Assembly: GCA_900317565.1 (NCBI GenBank)
Contig: ONHI01000049.1
Location: 1 to 32,062, forward strand
Direction of reading: 5' to 3'
Length of the DNA stretch: 32,062 bases
Source: an uncultured Eubacteriales bacterium
GTDB lineage: Bacteria > Bacillota > Clostridia > Christensenellales > Aristaeellaceae
Part shown: one piece after another, positions 24,538 to 32,062 of the stretch
Layout of the letters: every line of letters begins with the position of its first letter
Position numbering within the stretch: the first letter of the stretch is position 1
Position numbers and translations under genes: made by a program
The notes under the pieces: generated by a model
What the model saw: only the letters and a program-made list of their open reading frames with translations
Told to the model about the DNA's origin: nothing
The model's database searches: none

Positions 24538-25797
24538 TCAGAGCATCTCCAGCGGCTTCAGCCGGAATTCGCCCCAGATGGATTCGTTCCATATGAACCC
24601 GCTGTTGACGGCGGCGTCGTCGATGATGATGAAGCGGCTGATGTCCACGATGGTGTCGTAATAGGTGCTGCGGCCCCGGGGGGTGCCGGCGATGAGGGAC
24701 ATCTTGATGACGTATTCCCCGGGGGCGATGCCGTCCAGGGGGAAGCGGATCCGGCGGGTGAAGGTCTCCTCGGCGGCGACCTCGAAGGGCTCGGTCTGGG
24801 TCATGGCGATGGGCGTGGCGATGCTGTTTTGCAGGATCAGCCGTATGCGCAGCCGGGGCTCGGAGATGTGGCTGACGCTGGTCAGCGTGAACTCCATGCA
24901 GGAATCCTGGTCGTACTCCAGCGACTGGGTGTTTTCAAAGTGTATGGACAGCATGCGCATGGTGTCGCCCCGGTCCTTGGTGCGGGGCACCTCGTCCAGG
25001 TTGCGGGACACGCTGCGGGCGCTGCTGCCGCCGTAGAGCTCCATGGCGTGCTCCACCGTGCCGTCGTAGGTCAGCCTGCCCGCGTCCAGGTAGAGCCCGC
25101 GGTTGCACAGCTGGTTGACGGTGCGCATGTTGTGGCTGACGTACAGCACCGCGCGGCCGTCCCGGGCGATCTCCGCCATCTTGTTCAGGCACTTCTGCTG
25201 GAAGGCCAGGTCGCCCACGGCCAGCACCTCGTCGCAGATCATCACGTCCGGGTCCAGGTGGGCCGCCACGGCGAAGGCCAGCTTCACGTACATGCCGCTG
25301 GAATAGCGCTTCACCGGGGTGTCGATGAACTGCTCGATCTCGGAAAAATCGATGATCTGCTTCAGCTTGCGGGTGGTCTCCGCCTTGCTCATGCCCAGTA
25401 TCGCGCCGTTGAGATAGATGTTGTCCCGGCCGCTGAGCTCCGGGTGGAAGCCCGTGCCGATCTCCAGCAGGCTGGCCACGCGGCCGCGGATGCGGATCTC
25501 GCCCTCGGTGGGCGCGGTGATGCGGCTGATCAGCTTCAGCATGGTGGACTTGCCCGCGCCGTTGCGGCCCAGCAGCGCCACGGCGTCGCCCTTGTTCACG
25601 TTGAAGGACACGTCCTTCAGCGCCCAGAACTTTTCGTTGTGGGCCAGATGCTCCTTGCCGATCTTCACGTTGGGGTCGTCCTTGCCCCGGATGCGGGCGA
25701 ACCAGCTGGTCAGATCGCCGTGCAGCGTGCCGCCGCCGATCATGCCCAGCCGGTATTCCTTGGAGACGCCCTCGATTTCAAGCACTCTGTCTGACAT
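24538..25797 (-). CDS. wzt: Polysaccharide ABC exporter ATPase with C-terminal glycan-recognition domain (Wzt type)
   Basis: A 419-residue ATPase. The nucleotide-binding domain fills about 1-265 with Walker A GRNGAGKST, signature YSSGMYVKLAFA, Walker B VMICDEVLAVGD and switch histidine VSHNM. The family-typical insert between strands (SWFARIRGKDDPNVKIGKEH) is present. Residues about 275-419 are a beta-rich Wzt C-terminal domain, which in O-antigen exporters recognises the finished glycan end. With the adjacent permease it exports a cell-surface polysaccharide or teichoic-acid-like polymer. No glycosyltransferases lie next to it. The gene follows wzm by 17 bases. Confidence 0.92.
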   Translation of the reverse strand: MSDRVLEIEGVSKEYRLGMIGGGTLHGDLTSWFARIRGKDDPNVKIGKEHLAHNEKFWALKDVSFNVNKGDAVALLGRNGAGKSTMLKLISRITAPTEGEIRIRGRVASLLEIGTGFHPELSGRDNIYLNGAILGMSKAETTRKLKQIIDFSEIEQFIDTPVKRYSSGMYVKLAFAVAAHLDPDVMICDEVLAVGDLAFQQKCLNKMAEIARDGRAVLYVSHNMRTVNQLCNRGLYLDAGRLTYDGTVEHAMELYGGSSARSVSRNLDEVPRTKDRGDTMRMLSIHFENTQSLEYDQDSCMEFTLTSVSHISEPRLRIRLILQNSIATPIAMTQTEPFEVAAEETFTRRIRFPLDGIAPGEYVIKMSLIAGTPRGRSTYYDTIVDISRFIIIDDAAVNSGFIWNESIWGEFRLKPLEML

Positions 25798-25814
25798 GTC
25801 AAATATCCTTTATA

Positions 25815-26687
25815 TCAAATCGTGTCCATGAAGGTCTTTTCGATGCGGGAGAACAGTATCACGCCCACCACGAACACCACCGCCGTCACCACGACGGACA
25901 GCAGGTTGTAGCCGTAGGAATACCGGGGCACGCCCAGGTAGGCCGCCCGGAACAGCTCGATGATGGGGGTGATGGGATTGAGCATGTAGAGGCCCAGTAA
26001 TTGAGGGAACTTCTCCGCGATCATCGAGGTGGAGTAGGTGACCGGCGTGCCGTACATCCAAAGGTGCACCCCGAAGGTCACCAGCATGGCCAGGTCGCGG
26101 TACTTGGTGGTCATGGCCGATATGATGATGCCGAAGCCCAGGCCCAGTATGCCCAGCTGCACCAGCAGCAGCGGCGTCAGCAGGATCAGCTGCCAGTTGG
26201 GCGCGACGCCGCTGTCGGGCCGGGCGGCGTAGATGGCGACGAATATCAGGAACAGCGCGAATTGCACCGCGAAGTTGATCATCTCCGTCATCACCGTGGC
26301 GAAGGGCATCACCAGCCGGGGGAAATAGACCTTGCCGAACAGCCGGCTGTTCTTGATGAAGGTGTCGGAGGTGACCGTCAGGCACTGGGAGAAGAAATGC
26401 CACATCACGTTGCCCGCCATGTAGAACAGGAACTTGGGCACGCCGTCCGTGGGCAGCCCGGCCAGGTTGCCGAACACCACCGTGAACACCAGCGTGGTCA
26501 GCAGCGGCTGGATCACCACCCAGGCGGGGCCGAGGATCGTCTGCTTGTAGAGCACCGTGAAATTGCGCTTCACCATCAGGAAGATCAGGTCCCGATAGCG
26601 GATCAGCCCCTTGATGTCGATGTCAAACCAGCCCTTGCGCGGGCGGATGACGGCGTCCCATTGATTGTTGCCTTGTGAATTGTCCAT
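25815..26687 (-). CDS. wzm: Polysaccharide ABC exporter permease (Wzm type)
   Basis: A 290-residue ABC-2 permease with about six membrane helices after an amphipathic N-terminal region (LIRYRDLIFLMVKRNFTVLYKQTILGPAWVVIQP), the hallmark of Wzm/TagG proteins. It pairs with the ATPase downstream to move lipid-linked glycan across the membrane. ATG 26687 is chosen because GGAG lies 6 bases upstream; a TTG four codons earlier overlaps that site. A good promoter lies upstream. Confidence 0.92.
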   Translation of the reverse strand: MDNSQGNNQWDAVIRPRKGWFDIDIKGLIRYRDLIFLMVKRNFTVLYKQTILGPAWVVIQPLLTTLVFTVVFGNLAGLPTDGVPKFLFYMAGNVMWHFFSQCLTVTSDTFIKNSRLFGKVYFPRLVMPFATVMTEMINFAVQFALFLIFVAIYAARPDSGVAPNWQLILLTPLLLVQLGILGLGFGIIISAMTTKYRDLAMLVTFGVHLWMYGTPVTYSTSMIAEKFPQLLGLYMLNPITPIIELFRAAYLGVPRYSYGYNLLSVVVTAVVFVVGVILFSRIEKTFMDTI

Positions 26688-26732
26688 GGGTTGCTCCAAT
26701 CGATAGATTCTGTTGCATATACTTCCATTATT

Positions 26733-26761
26733 ATTGTAGCACGGGAATATTACGCTTTCAA
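26733..26761 (-). promoter_or_regulatory. Promoter of the wzm-wzt unit
   Basis: Minus-strand TTGAAA (26756-26761) and TACAAT (26733-26738) are 17 bases apart. Confidence 0.8.
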
Positions 26762-26765
26762 GTGC

Positions 26766-26794
26766 TTTGAAGGCTTCCGATTTGAAGGCTTCCG
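26766..26794. repeat. 14-bp tandem direct repeat between divergent promoters
   Basis: TTTGAAGGCTTCCG occurs at 26766-26779 and 26781-26794, period 15. It sits between the wzm and ybaB promoters and might be a regulatory site. Confidence 0.7.
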
Positions 26795-26800
26795 GGGCGG

Positions 26801-26829
26801 TTGCGCGGGCATGGGTTTTATGCTATAAT
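26801..26829 (+). promoter_or_regulatory. Promoter of the ybaB-recR cluster
   Basis: TTGCGC (26801-26806) and TATAAT (26824-26829) are 17 bases apart. The leader of about 80 bases carries a GGCGCTC/GAGCGCC stem. Confidence 0.75.
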
Positions 26830-26913
26830 TATCCTGTGATAATCTGCGGGCGCGAAGGCGCTCCGCGCACAGGCACCGGCGCAGAGCGCCGTGGGAAAGG
26901 ATGGTAATGAATT

Positions 26914-27258
<345 letters not shown>

Positions 27259-27316
27259 GAAAAGGGGGACTTTGTCCCCCTTTGGGTAGAATTTCATTGA
27301 TGCAGGAGCGGAATAT

Positions 27317-27913
27317 ATGGCCGAGATCGAGGCGATTGCCAAGCTGGTGAACCAGCTCTCCAAGCTGCCGGGCGTGGGCCGCAAGACGGCGCAGCGCCTG
27401 GCCTATCACATCATCGCGCTGCCGGAGGAGCAGGTCCGGGAGCTGGCGGTCGCCATATTCAACGGCAAAAAGCAGATCCACTTCTGCCCGGTCTGCGGCA
27501 ATTACACCGACGCGGACCTCTGCGCCATCTGCGCCGACAGCAACCGGCGCAGGGACATCGTCTGCGTGGTGCGGGACCCGCGGGACGTGAACGCCATGGA
27601 GCGCATGCGGGAGTACAACGGGCTGTACCACGTGCTGCACGGGGTCATCTCCCCGATGGACGGCGTCGGGCCCGACGACATCCGCATCCGCGAGCTGATG
27701 GCGCGGCTGTCCTCCGGCGAGATCCAGGAGGTCGTGCTGGCCACCAACCCGGACGTGGAGGGGGAGGCCACCGCCGCCTACATCTCCCGGCTCATCAAGC
27801 CCATGGGCGTGAAGGTCACCCGCATCGCCCACGGCGTGCCCATCGGCGGCGAGCTGGAGTATACCGACGAGGTGACGCTGCTGCGGGCGTTCCAGGGGAG
27901 GGTGGAGCTATGA
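27317..27913 (+). CDS. recR: Recombination mediator RecR
   Basis: A 198-residue, full-length RecR. It has the helix-hairpin-helix [18 protein letters not shown], a four-cysteine zinc finger C57-x2-C60-x8-C69-x2-C72, and a Toprim domain with [18 protein letters not shown]. RecR acts with RecO and RecF in loading RecA at gaps. CAGGAG lies about 8 bases before the start. Its stop codon overlaps the pnp start (ATGA), linking expression of the two. Confidence 0.96.
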   Translation: MAEIEAIAKLVNQLSKLPGVGRKTAQRLAYHIIALPEEQVRELAVAIFNGKKQIHFCPVCGNYTDADLCAICADSNRRRDIVCVVRDPRDVNAMERMREYNGLYHVLHGVISPMDGVGPDDIRIRELMARLSSGEIQEVVLATNPDVEGEATAAYISRLIKPMGVKVTRIAHGVPIGGELEYTDEVTLLRAFQGRVEL

Positions 27914-28744
27914 ATTACACCTACGAATTCTTCAAAAAGTCCGCCGACTACGTGAAGTCCGTCGTGCCGTGGGAGCCGGAGGCGGCCATCGTGCTGGGCA
28001 GCAGCCTGGGCCGCTTCGCCGAGGGCATACAGGACCCGGTGAGCATCGATTACCGGGACATCCCCAATTTCCTGGTCTCCACGGCCCCGGGCCACGCGGG
28101 CAAGCTGATCTTCGGCACGATCGCGGGCAAGCGGGTGGTCTGCATGGCGGGCCGCTTCCACTCCTACGAGGGCTATGACTTCGAGCAGCTGGTGATCCCG
28201 GTGCGGCTGTTCAAGCTGCTGGGGGCGAAGGCCGTGATACTGACCAACGCCGCCGGGGCGGTGAACACCGACTATCGCCCGGGGGACATCATGGTGGTCT
28301 CGGACCACATCAAGCTGGCCGGGGCGAGCCCGCTGCGGGGCGCGAACATCGAGCAGTTCGGGCCGCGCTTCTTCGACGTGACGCGGATGTACACCCCGGC
28401 GCTGCGCGCGCTGGCGCTGGAATGCGTCCGGGAGAGCGGCCTGACGGCCCACGAGGGCGTGTACATGTTCTTCACCGGGCCCCCAGTTCGAGACCCCGGC
28501 GGAGATCCGCGCCGCGCGGATACTGGGCGCGGACGCCGTGGGCATGTCCACCGTCACCGAGGCGCTGACGGCGGCCCACTGCGGCCTGCCGCTGCTGTGC
28601 CTGAGCGTGATGACCAACATGGCCGCGGGCGTGCTGGACCAGCCGCTGAGCCAGGAAGAGGTGGAGCAGACCGGCGCGAGGGTGGCGGAGCGCTTCGGCG
28701 CGTGCCTGGAAAAGATCGTCGCGCGGCTCGGCGAGGCGCTGTAA
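27910..28744 (+). pseudogene. pnp: Purine nucleoside phosphorylase, frameshifted in a C run
   Basis: The first 190 or so residues match a trimeric-type purine nucleoside phosphorylase: VLGSSLGRFAEGI (phosphate loop), STAPGHAGKL, GRFHSYEGYDFEQL, ILTNAAGAVN and GPRFFDVTRMY. After MFFTGP the frame is lost at a run of five C (28480-28484). Removing one C restores QFETPAEIRAARILGADAVGMST and the rest to a TAA at 28742-28744, giving about 277 residues. The second part is conserved, including STVTEALTA and SVMTNMAAG, so damage is either very recent or a sequencing error. The enzyme splits purine nucleosides with phosphate to base and ribose-1-phosphate. Confidence 0.88.
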
Positions 28745-28757
28745 ACGAGGTGATTTC

Positions 28758-29831
28758 ATGGACCGGCAGGACAGCGGCCTGGCGTTCATGCTGCGCTATG
28801 AGAACGTGGCCTGGTACGACGCCGGCGAGGTGCGCATACTGGACCGGCGGGTGTACCCGGCGAAGGTGGCGTTCGTCGTTTGCAGGACCCACGGGGAGGT
28901 GGCCCGGGCCATCGCGGACATGGTGACCCAGAGCGCCGGACCCTACGCCGCGGCGGCCATGGGCATGGCGCTGGCGGCCTGGGAATGCCGGGAGAAGCCC
29001 GCGGCGGCCCAGCGCGCGTTCATGGCGGCGGCCTCCGAGACCCTCAGCCACGCCCGGCCCACCACCGTCTCCCGGATGAAGCTGGTCACCCAGGGCTGCC
29101 TGGAGGCGGCGCTGGCGGCAATCGACCGGGGCGGGGACGCCGTGCGGGCCGTGATGGACCACGCGGTGGCGGCCAACGAGCTGCGCTACGGGCGCATCGC
29201 CCGGACCGCCGAATACCTGGCGGACCTGCTGCCCGACGACGGCGCGGTGATGACCCAGTGCTTCGGGGAGACCATCGTGGGCCAGATGCTGAAGGTGGCC
29301 CGGAGGCGGGGCAAGAAGCTGCGCATATTCTGCCCGGAGACCCGGCCCTACTTCCAGGGCGCGCGGCTGACGGCCACGGTCTGCCGGGACATGGGCTTCG
29401 ACGTGACGGTGATCACCGACAACATGCCCGCCTGGGTGATGCAGCGGGAGCACATCGACGTGTTCACCTCCGCGGCGGACGCCATCACGCTGGACGGCCA
29501 CGTGGTCAACAAGATCGGCACGCTGCAGATCGCCATCGCCGCGAAGTACATGGGCATACCCTATTTCGTCACCGGCGCGCCGGACCCCGGCCATCCCGAC
29601 GCCAACAGCGTGAAGATCGAGCTGCGGGATCCGGAGTTCGTGCTCCAGGCCATGGGCGTGCGCACCGCGGCGGAGGGCGTGAAGGGCTACTATCCCAGCT
29701 TCGACGTCACGCCGCCCCACCTGGTATCCGGCGTGGTGACCGACGGCGGCGTGTTCTCGCCCTACGACCTGAAGCGCTATTTCGAGGGCCGGGACATGGA
29801 CGATCCCGCGTTCCGGGCGATCTGCGTATGA
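28758..29831 (+). CDS. MtnA-like aldose-1-phosphate isomerase (eIF-2B alpha/beta/delta fold)
   Basis: A 357-residue protein of the S-methyl-5-thioribose-1-phosphate isomerase/eIF2B-like family. A Cys occurs in VMTQCFGETI and an Asp in TSAADAITLDGHVVNKIGTLQIA, the two positions expected for catalysis. The N terminus LRYENVAWYDAGEVRILDRRVYP matches the family. It could isomerise methylthioribose-1-phosphate, 5-deoxyribose-1-phosphate or ribose-1-phosphate-type sugars to the ketose. Position 14 bases after pnp suggests it handles the sugar phosphate released by nucleoside phosphorolysis. Which substrate is used cannot be read from the sequence. Confidence 0.85.
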   Translation: MDRQDSGLAFMLRYENVAWYDAGEVRILDRRVYPAKVAFVVCRTHGEVARAIADMVTQSAGPYAAAAMGMALAAWECREKPAAAQRAFMAAASETLSHARPTTVSRMKLVTQGCLEAALAAIDRGGDAVRAVMDHAVAANELRYGRIARTAEYLADLLPDDGAVMTQCFGETIVGQMLKVARRRGKKLRIFCPETRPYFQGARLTATVCRDMGFDVTVITDNMPAWVMQREHIDVFTSAADAITLDGHVVNKIGTLQIAIAAKYMGIPYFVTGAPDPGHPDANSVKIELRDPEFVLQAMGVRTAAEGVKGYYPSFDVTPPHLVSGVVTDGGVFSPYDLKRYFEGRDMDDPAFRAICV

Positions 29832-29859
29832 TGCTGTATGACATGAAGGAGGATATAAT

Positions 29860-30861
29860 ATGAAGGTACTTGTCACCGGCGGCGCCGGGTACATCGGCAG
29901 CCACACCTGCGTGGAGCTGTTGAACGCGGGCTATGAGCTCGTGATCGTGGACAACTTCGTCAATTCCAAGCCCGAGGCGCTGGAGGCCATCCGCACCATC
30001 ACCGGCAAGGATTTCGCCTTCTATGAGGCCGACCTGCGGGACCGCGCGGCGCTGGACGTGCCCTTCACGGATCACGCCATCGACGCCGTGATCCACTTCG
30101 CAGGCCTGAAGGCCGTGGGCGAATCGGTGGAAAAGCCGCTGGAATACTATGACAACAACCTCTACGGCTTCATCGTACTGGCCGAGGTCATGAAGGCGCA
30201 CGGCGTGAAGCAGTTCGTGTTCTCCTCCTCCGCCACGGTGTACGGCATGAACAACCCCGTGCCCTTCAACGAGACCATGCCCACCTCCGCCACCAACCCC
30301 TACGGCTACACCAAGGTGATGATCGAGCAGATGCTGCGGGACCTGGCCGTGGCGGACCCGGAGTGGCGCATCTGCCTGCTGCGGTACTTCAACCCCATCG
30401 GGGCCCACGAGAGCGGCCTGATCGGCGAGGACCCCAACGGCATCCCCAACAACCTGCTGCCCTACGTGGCCCAGGTGGCCGCCGGGAAGCTGAAGCAGCT
30501 GACCGTGTTCGGCGACGATTACGACACCCCCGACGGCACCGGCGTGCGGGATTACATCCACGTGGTGGACCTGGCGCTGGGACACCTGGCCGCGCTGGAG
30601 TACGTGAAGGACCATCCCGGCGCGGAGGCCGTCAACCTGGGCACCGGCAAGGGCACCAGCGTGCTGGAGATCGTGCACGCCTTTGAAAAGGCCTGTGGCC
30701 ACGCGATCCCCTATCGCATCGCCGCCCGCCGCCCCGGCGACATCGCCGAGTGCTACGCCGAGACCGACAAGGCCGCCCGCCTGCTGCATTGGCACGCCAC
30801 CCGCGACATCGACGACATGTGCCGCGACGGATGGCGGTTCGCGGAGAAGAGGTATCATTAG
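29860..30861 (+). CDS. galE: UDP-glucose 4-epimerase
   Basis: A 333-residue short-chain dehydrogenase-type epimerase. It has the NAD motif VTGGAGYIGSHT at 5-16, HFAGLKAVGES, SSSATVYG with the catalytic Ser/Thr, YGYTK with the catalytic Tyr and Lys, and RYFNPIGAHESG. It interconverts UDP-glucose and UDP-galactose (perhaps also the N-acetyl forms). This links galactose released by the GH2 enzyme with cell-surface glycan synthesis. AAGGAGG lies 7 bases before the ATG. It is the last gene of the plus-strand cluster and is followed by a strong terminator. Confidence 0.96.
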   Translation: MKVLVTGGAGYIGSHTCVELLNAGYELVIVDNFVNSKPEALEAIRTITGKDFAFYEADLRDRAALDVPFTDHAIDAVIHFAGLKAVGESVEKPLEYYDNNLYGFIVLAEVMKAHGVKQFVFSSSATVYGMNNPVPFNETMPTSATNPYGYTKVMIEQMLRDLAVADPEWRICLLRYFNPIGAHESGLIGEDPNGIPNNLLPYVAQVAAGKLKQLTVFGDDYDTPDGTGVRDYIHVVDLALGHLAALEYVKDHPGAEAVNLGTGKGTSVLEIVHAFEKACGHAIPYRIAARRPGDIAECYAETDKAARLLHWHATRDIDDMCRDGWRFAEKRYH

Positions 30862-30877
30862 GCATTAGGGGAACGAG

Positions 30878-30925
30878 GCATACGACAAGCAGGGGCGCCA
30901 TTCGGCGCCCCTGCTTGTCGTATGC
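30878..30925. terminator. Bidirectional terminator between galE and the HD gene
   Basis: A 22-bp perfect inverted repeat (30878-30899 with 30904-30925, loop ATTC), followed by GCGTTTTA on the plus strand. It separates two convergent units. Confidence 0.92.
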
Positions 30926-30930
30926 GCGTT

Positions 30931-31497
30931 TTATTCCTCCGTGCCCAGCAGGCCGATCTCGGCGGCGTGCTCGCGCATGCCCTCGATGCAGATTTCCGCG
31001 ACGTCGCGGATGTCCATGCCGAGCATTTCGCAGCCCTTCAGCACCAGCTCGCGGTTGCACTTCGCGGCGAACTTCTTGTCCTTGAACTTCTTCATGAAGC
31101 TCTTCAGCTCCAGGTCGGTGATGCCCCTGGGGCGCATGCGGGCGCAGGCCTGTATGATGCCCGTCAGCTCGTCCACGGTGTACAGGGATTTTTCCATGTT
31201 CGTGACCGGCTCCACGTCGGTGCAGATGCCGTAGCCGTGGCTGAGTATGGCGCGCACCTCCTCCGGCTCCACGCCGGCGGCCAGCAGCGGCTCCGCCGTG
31301 TGCTGCAGGTGCTCGTCGGGGTATTTCTCGTAATCGTAATCGTGCAGCAGCCCCACGGCCTGCCAGTGCTCCACGTCCTCGCCGAAGTGCCGGGCCATGG
31401 CCCCCATGGCGTAGGACACGTTCAGCGCGTGGAGGATCAGGTGCTCCTCCGTCACCATGGCGCCGTTCAGTTCCCGGGCCCTTTCCAAAGTCAGCAT
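30931..31497 (-). CDS. HD-domain phosphohydrolase-like protein
   Basis: A 188-residue protein with an HD fold: H23 in LILHALNVSYAM, H52-D53 in GLLHDYDYEKYP and a later histidine in ILSHGYGI are the expected metal ligands. It belongs to the HDIG-type proteins found in Firmicutes; the substrate (a nucleotide or phosphoester) is unknown. GGAGG lies 8 bases before ATG 31497; an ATG 15 bases earlier overlaps that site and is not preferred. It follows the thioesterase gene by 16 bases and is probably in one transcript with it. Confidence 0.85.
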   Translation of the reverse strand: MLTLERARELNGAMVTEEHLILHALNVSYAMGAMARHFGEDVEHWQAVGLLHDYDYEKYPDEHLQHTAEPLLAAGVEPEEVRAILSHGYGICTDVEPVTNMEKSLYTVDELTGIIQACARMRPRGITDLELKSFMKKFKDKKFAAKCNRELVLKGCEMLGMDIRDVAEICIEGMREHAAEIGLLGTEE

Positions 31498-31513
31498 ATC
31501 GCGTTCCTCCATG

Positions 31514-31912
31514 TCATAATTTGAATCCCGTGATCACGGCCTGGGCGATGTCCCGCCCCAGGTCGTCGGTCACGTCCACATTGTATACGCAGCTCGTCCG
31601 GCCGTCCTTCCGGCAGGCGGCGGTGGCCGTCAGGCGCACGCCCCGGCTGCCGCTGAGGAAGTTCATGCTGACCTGCTGGGCCACGGTGGGCCGGTGGACG
31701 TTGTTGGCCGCCGTGGCGAAGGCCAGGTCGATCAGCGTGAATATGGCCCCGCCCATCACGCCGCCCTCCGCGTTGCGGTGGCGCGGGGACAGCGCGAGGG
31801 AGCAGACAGCACTGCCCTCGCCGAGGGCGTCGATCGTGACGCCGTTCTCCAGGGCGAAGCGGTCCCCCTCGAAGTAGGCGCGGGCCTCGTCGAGGCTTGA
31901 AAAGGTCGACAT
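31514..31912 (-). CDS. PaaI-type hotdog thioesterase
   Basis: A 132-residue hotdog-fold protein. HRNAEGGVMGGAIFTLIDLAFATAANN is the PaaI-type active-site helix region, followed by VSMNFLSGSRG and a C-terminal strand block. Such enzymes hydrolyse acyl-CoA thioesters, often aryl or short-chain; the substrate here is unknown. ATG 31912 has AAGGAG 8 bases upstream. Transcription probably starts from one or both of the -10 repeats at 31964 and 32035. Confidence 0.87.
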   Translation of the reverse strand: MSTFSSLDEARAYFEGDRFALENGVTIDALGEGSAVCSLALSPRHRNAEGGVMGGAIFTLIDLAFATAANNVHRPTVAQQVSMNFLSGSRGVRLTATAACRKDGRTSCVYNVDVTDDLGRDIAQAVITGFKL

Positions 31913-31963
31913 AGCACAATCTCCTTGGGTACATGACCCCATATTGTTTTTCATAACGGTAAT

Positions 31964-32052
31964 ATTATACCATGATTGTCGGCGTGCGGCCCTTCGGGGC
32001 CCGCCGACCCGGAAAACGTTCCGTTTTCCTAATCATTATACCATGACTGTCG
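31964..32052 (-). promoter_or_regulatory. Duplicated extended -10 element with two hairpins between
   Basis: An 18-bp sequence, ATTATACCATGAtTGTCG on the plus strand, occurs at 31964-31981 and 32035-32052 with one difference. On the minus strand each copy reads TGGTATAAT, an extended -10 box. Between them are hairpin GTCGGCG...CGCCGAC (31978-32008, with an inner GGCCC-TTCG-GGGCC) and hairpin GGAAAACG/CGTTTTCC (32011-32029). It could be two tandem promoters or one promoter plus a structured leader. The last ten bases of the window show nothing further. Confidence 0.6.
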
Positions 32053-32062
32053 CCCGCCGTCC

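Noticed and set aside
26830-26900. A small stable RNA such as SRP RNA, often located near dnaX-ybaB-recR
   Set aside because: I see a GGCGCTC/GAGCGCC stem but not the conserved SRP core motifs, and the stretch is too short.
28480-28484. Programmed ribosomal frameshift in pnp
   Set aside because: No slippery heptamer with a downstream stem or stop signal is evident, and this family is not known for recoding; a single extra C is the simpler reading.

Overview
The window reads as a G+C-rich genome of a Firmicute, most likely an anaerobic gut-type clostridium. Supporting signs are a tRNA-Trp T-box leader, a cobalamin riboswitch with an intrinsic terminator, consensus TTGACA-N17-TATAAT promoters, strong AGGAGG ribosome sites, an early-insertion (anaerobic) cobalt chelatase CbiK and an AcsE/MtrH-type methyltetrahydrofolate methyltransferase. 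Exact taxonomy cannot be read from this sequence alone.

Layout. 1-600: heptamer repeats and a minus-strand tRNA operon (Pro, a fused Glu/CAT remnant, Asp). 630-2810: minus-strand ArsC/Spx-like gene and Na/Pi cotransporter. 2930-7360: plus-strand intracellular GH20 hexosaminidase and GH2 beta-galactosidase, a pair suited to host or dietary glycans. 7380-7607: two inverted copies of a structured repeat. 7708-9429: a Trp T-box leader controlling an orphan TrpB2. 9487-13960: ferredoxin-type aldo/keto reductase (minus), then alpha/beta hydrolase, LacI regulator and MFS carrier. 14027-16022: divergent Mbeg1/DUF2974-like hydrolase and CbiK.

16068-20459 is an accessory, defence-like island: an MmeI-like restriction enzyme cut off at its methylase domain, a lower-GC radical SAM gene with a 53-residue ORF behind it, and a tripartite HipB-HipS-HipT kinase toxin-antitoxin system with regularly spaced operator-like repeats. 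The island ends at a minus-strand tRNA pair (initiator fMet, elongator Met).

20761-22252: cobalamin riboswitch, terminator, a strongly palindromic leader and the AcsE-like gene. 22272-26761: minus-strand D-2-hydroxyacid dehydrogenase, CinA, and a Wzm/Wzt polysaccharide ABC exporter. 26801-30861: plus-strand ybaB-recR-pnp-mtnA-like-galE cluster; pnp carries a one-base frameshift in a C run. 30931-32055: minus-strand HD-domain protein and hotdog thioesterase behind a duplicated promoter-like repeat.

The items most worth following are the paired structured repeats at 7381-7607, the HipBST operon with its 40/41-bp spaced operators and apparently leaderless hipB, the radical SAM/small-ORF pair beside a truncated restriction gene, and the fused tRNA. 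Nothing here proves a wholly new system; several points need genome-wide comparison.
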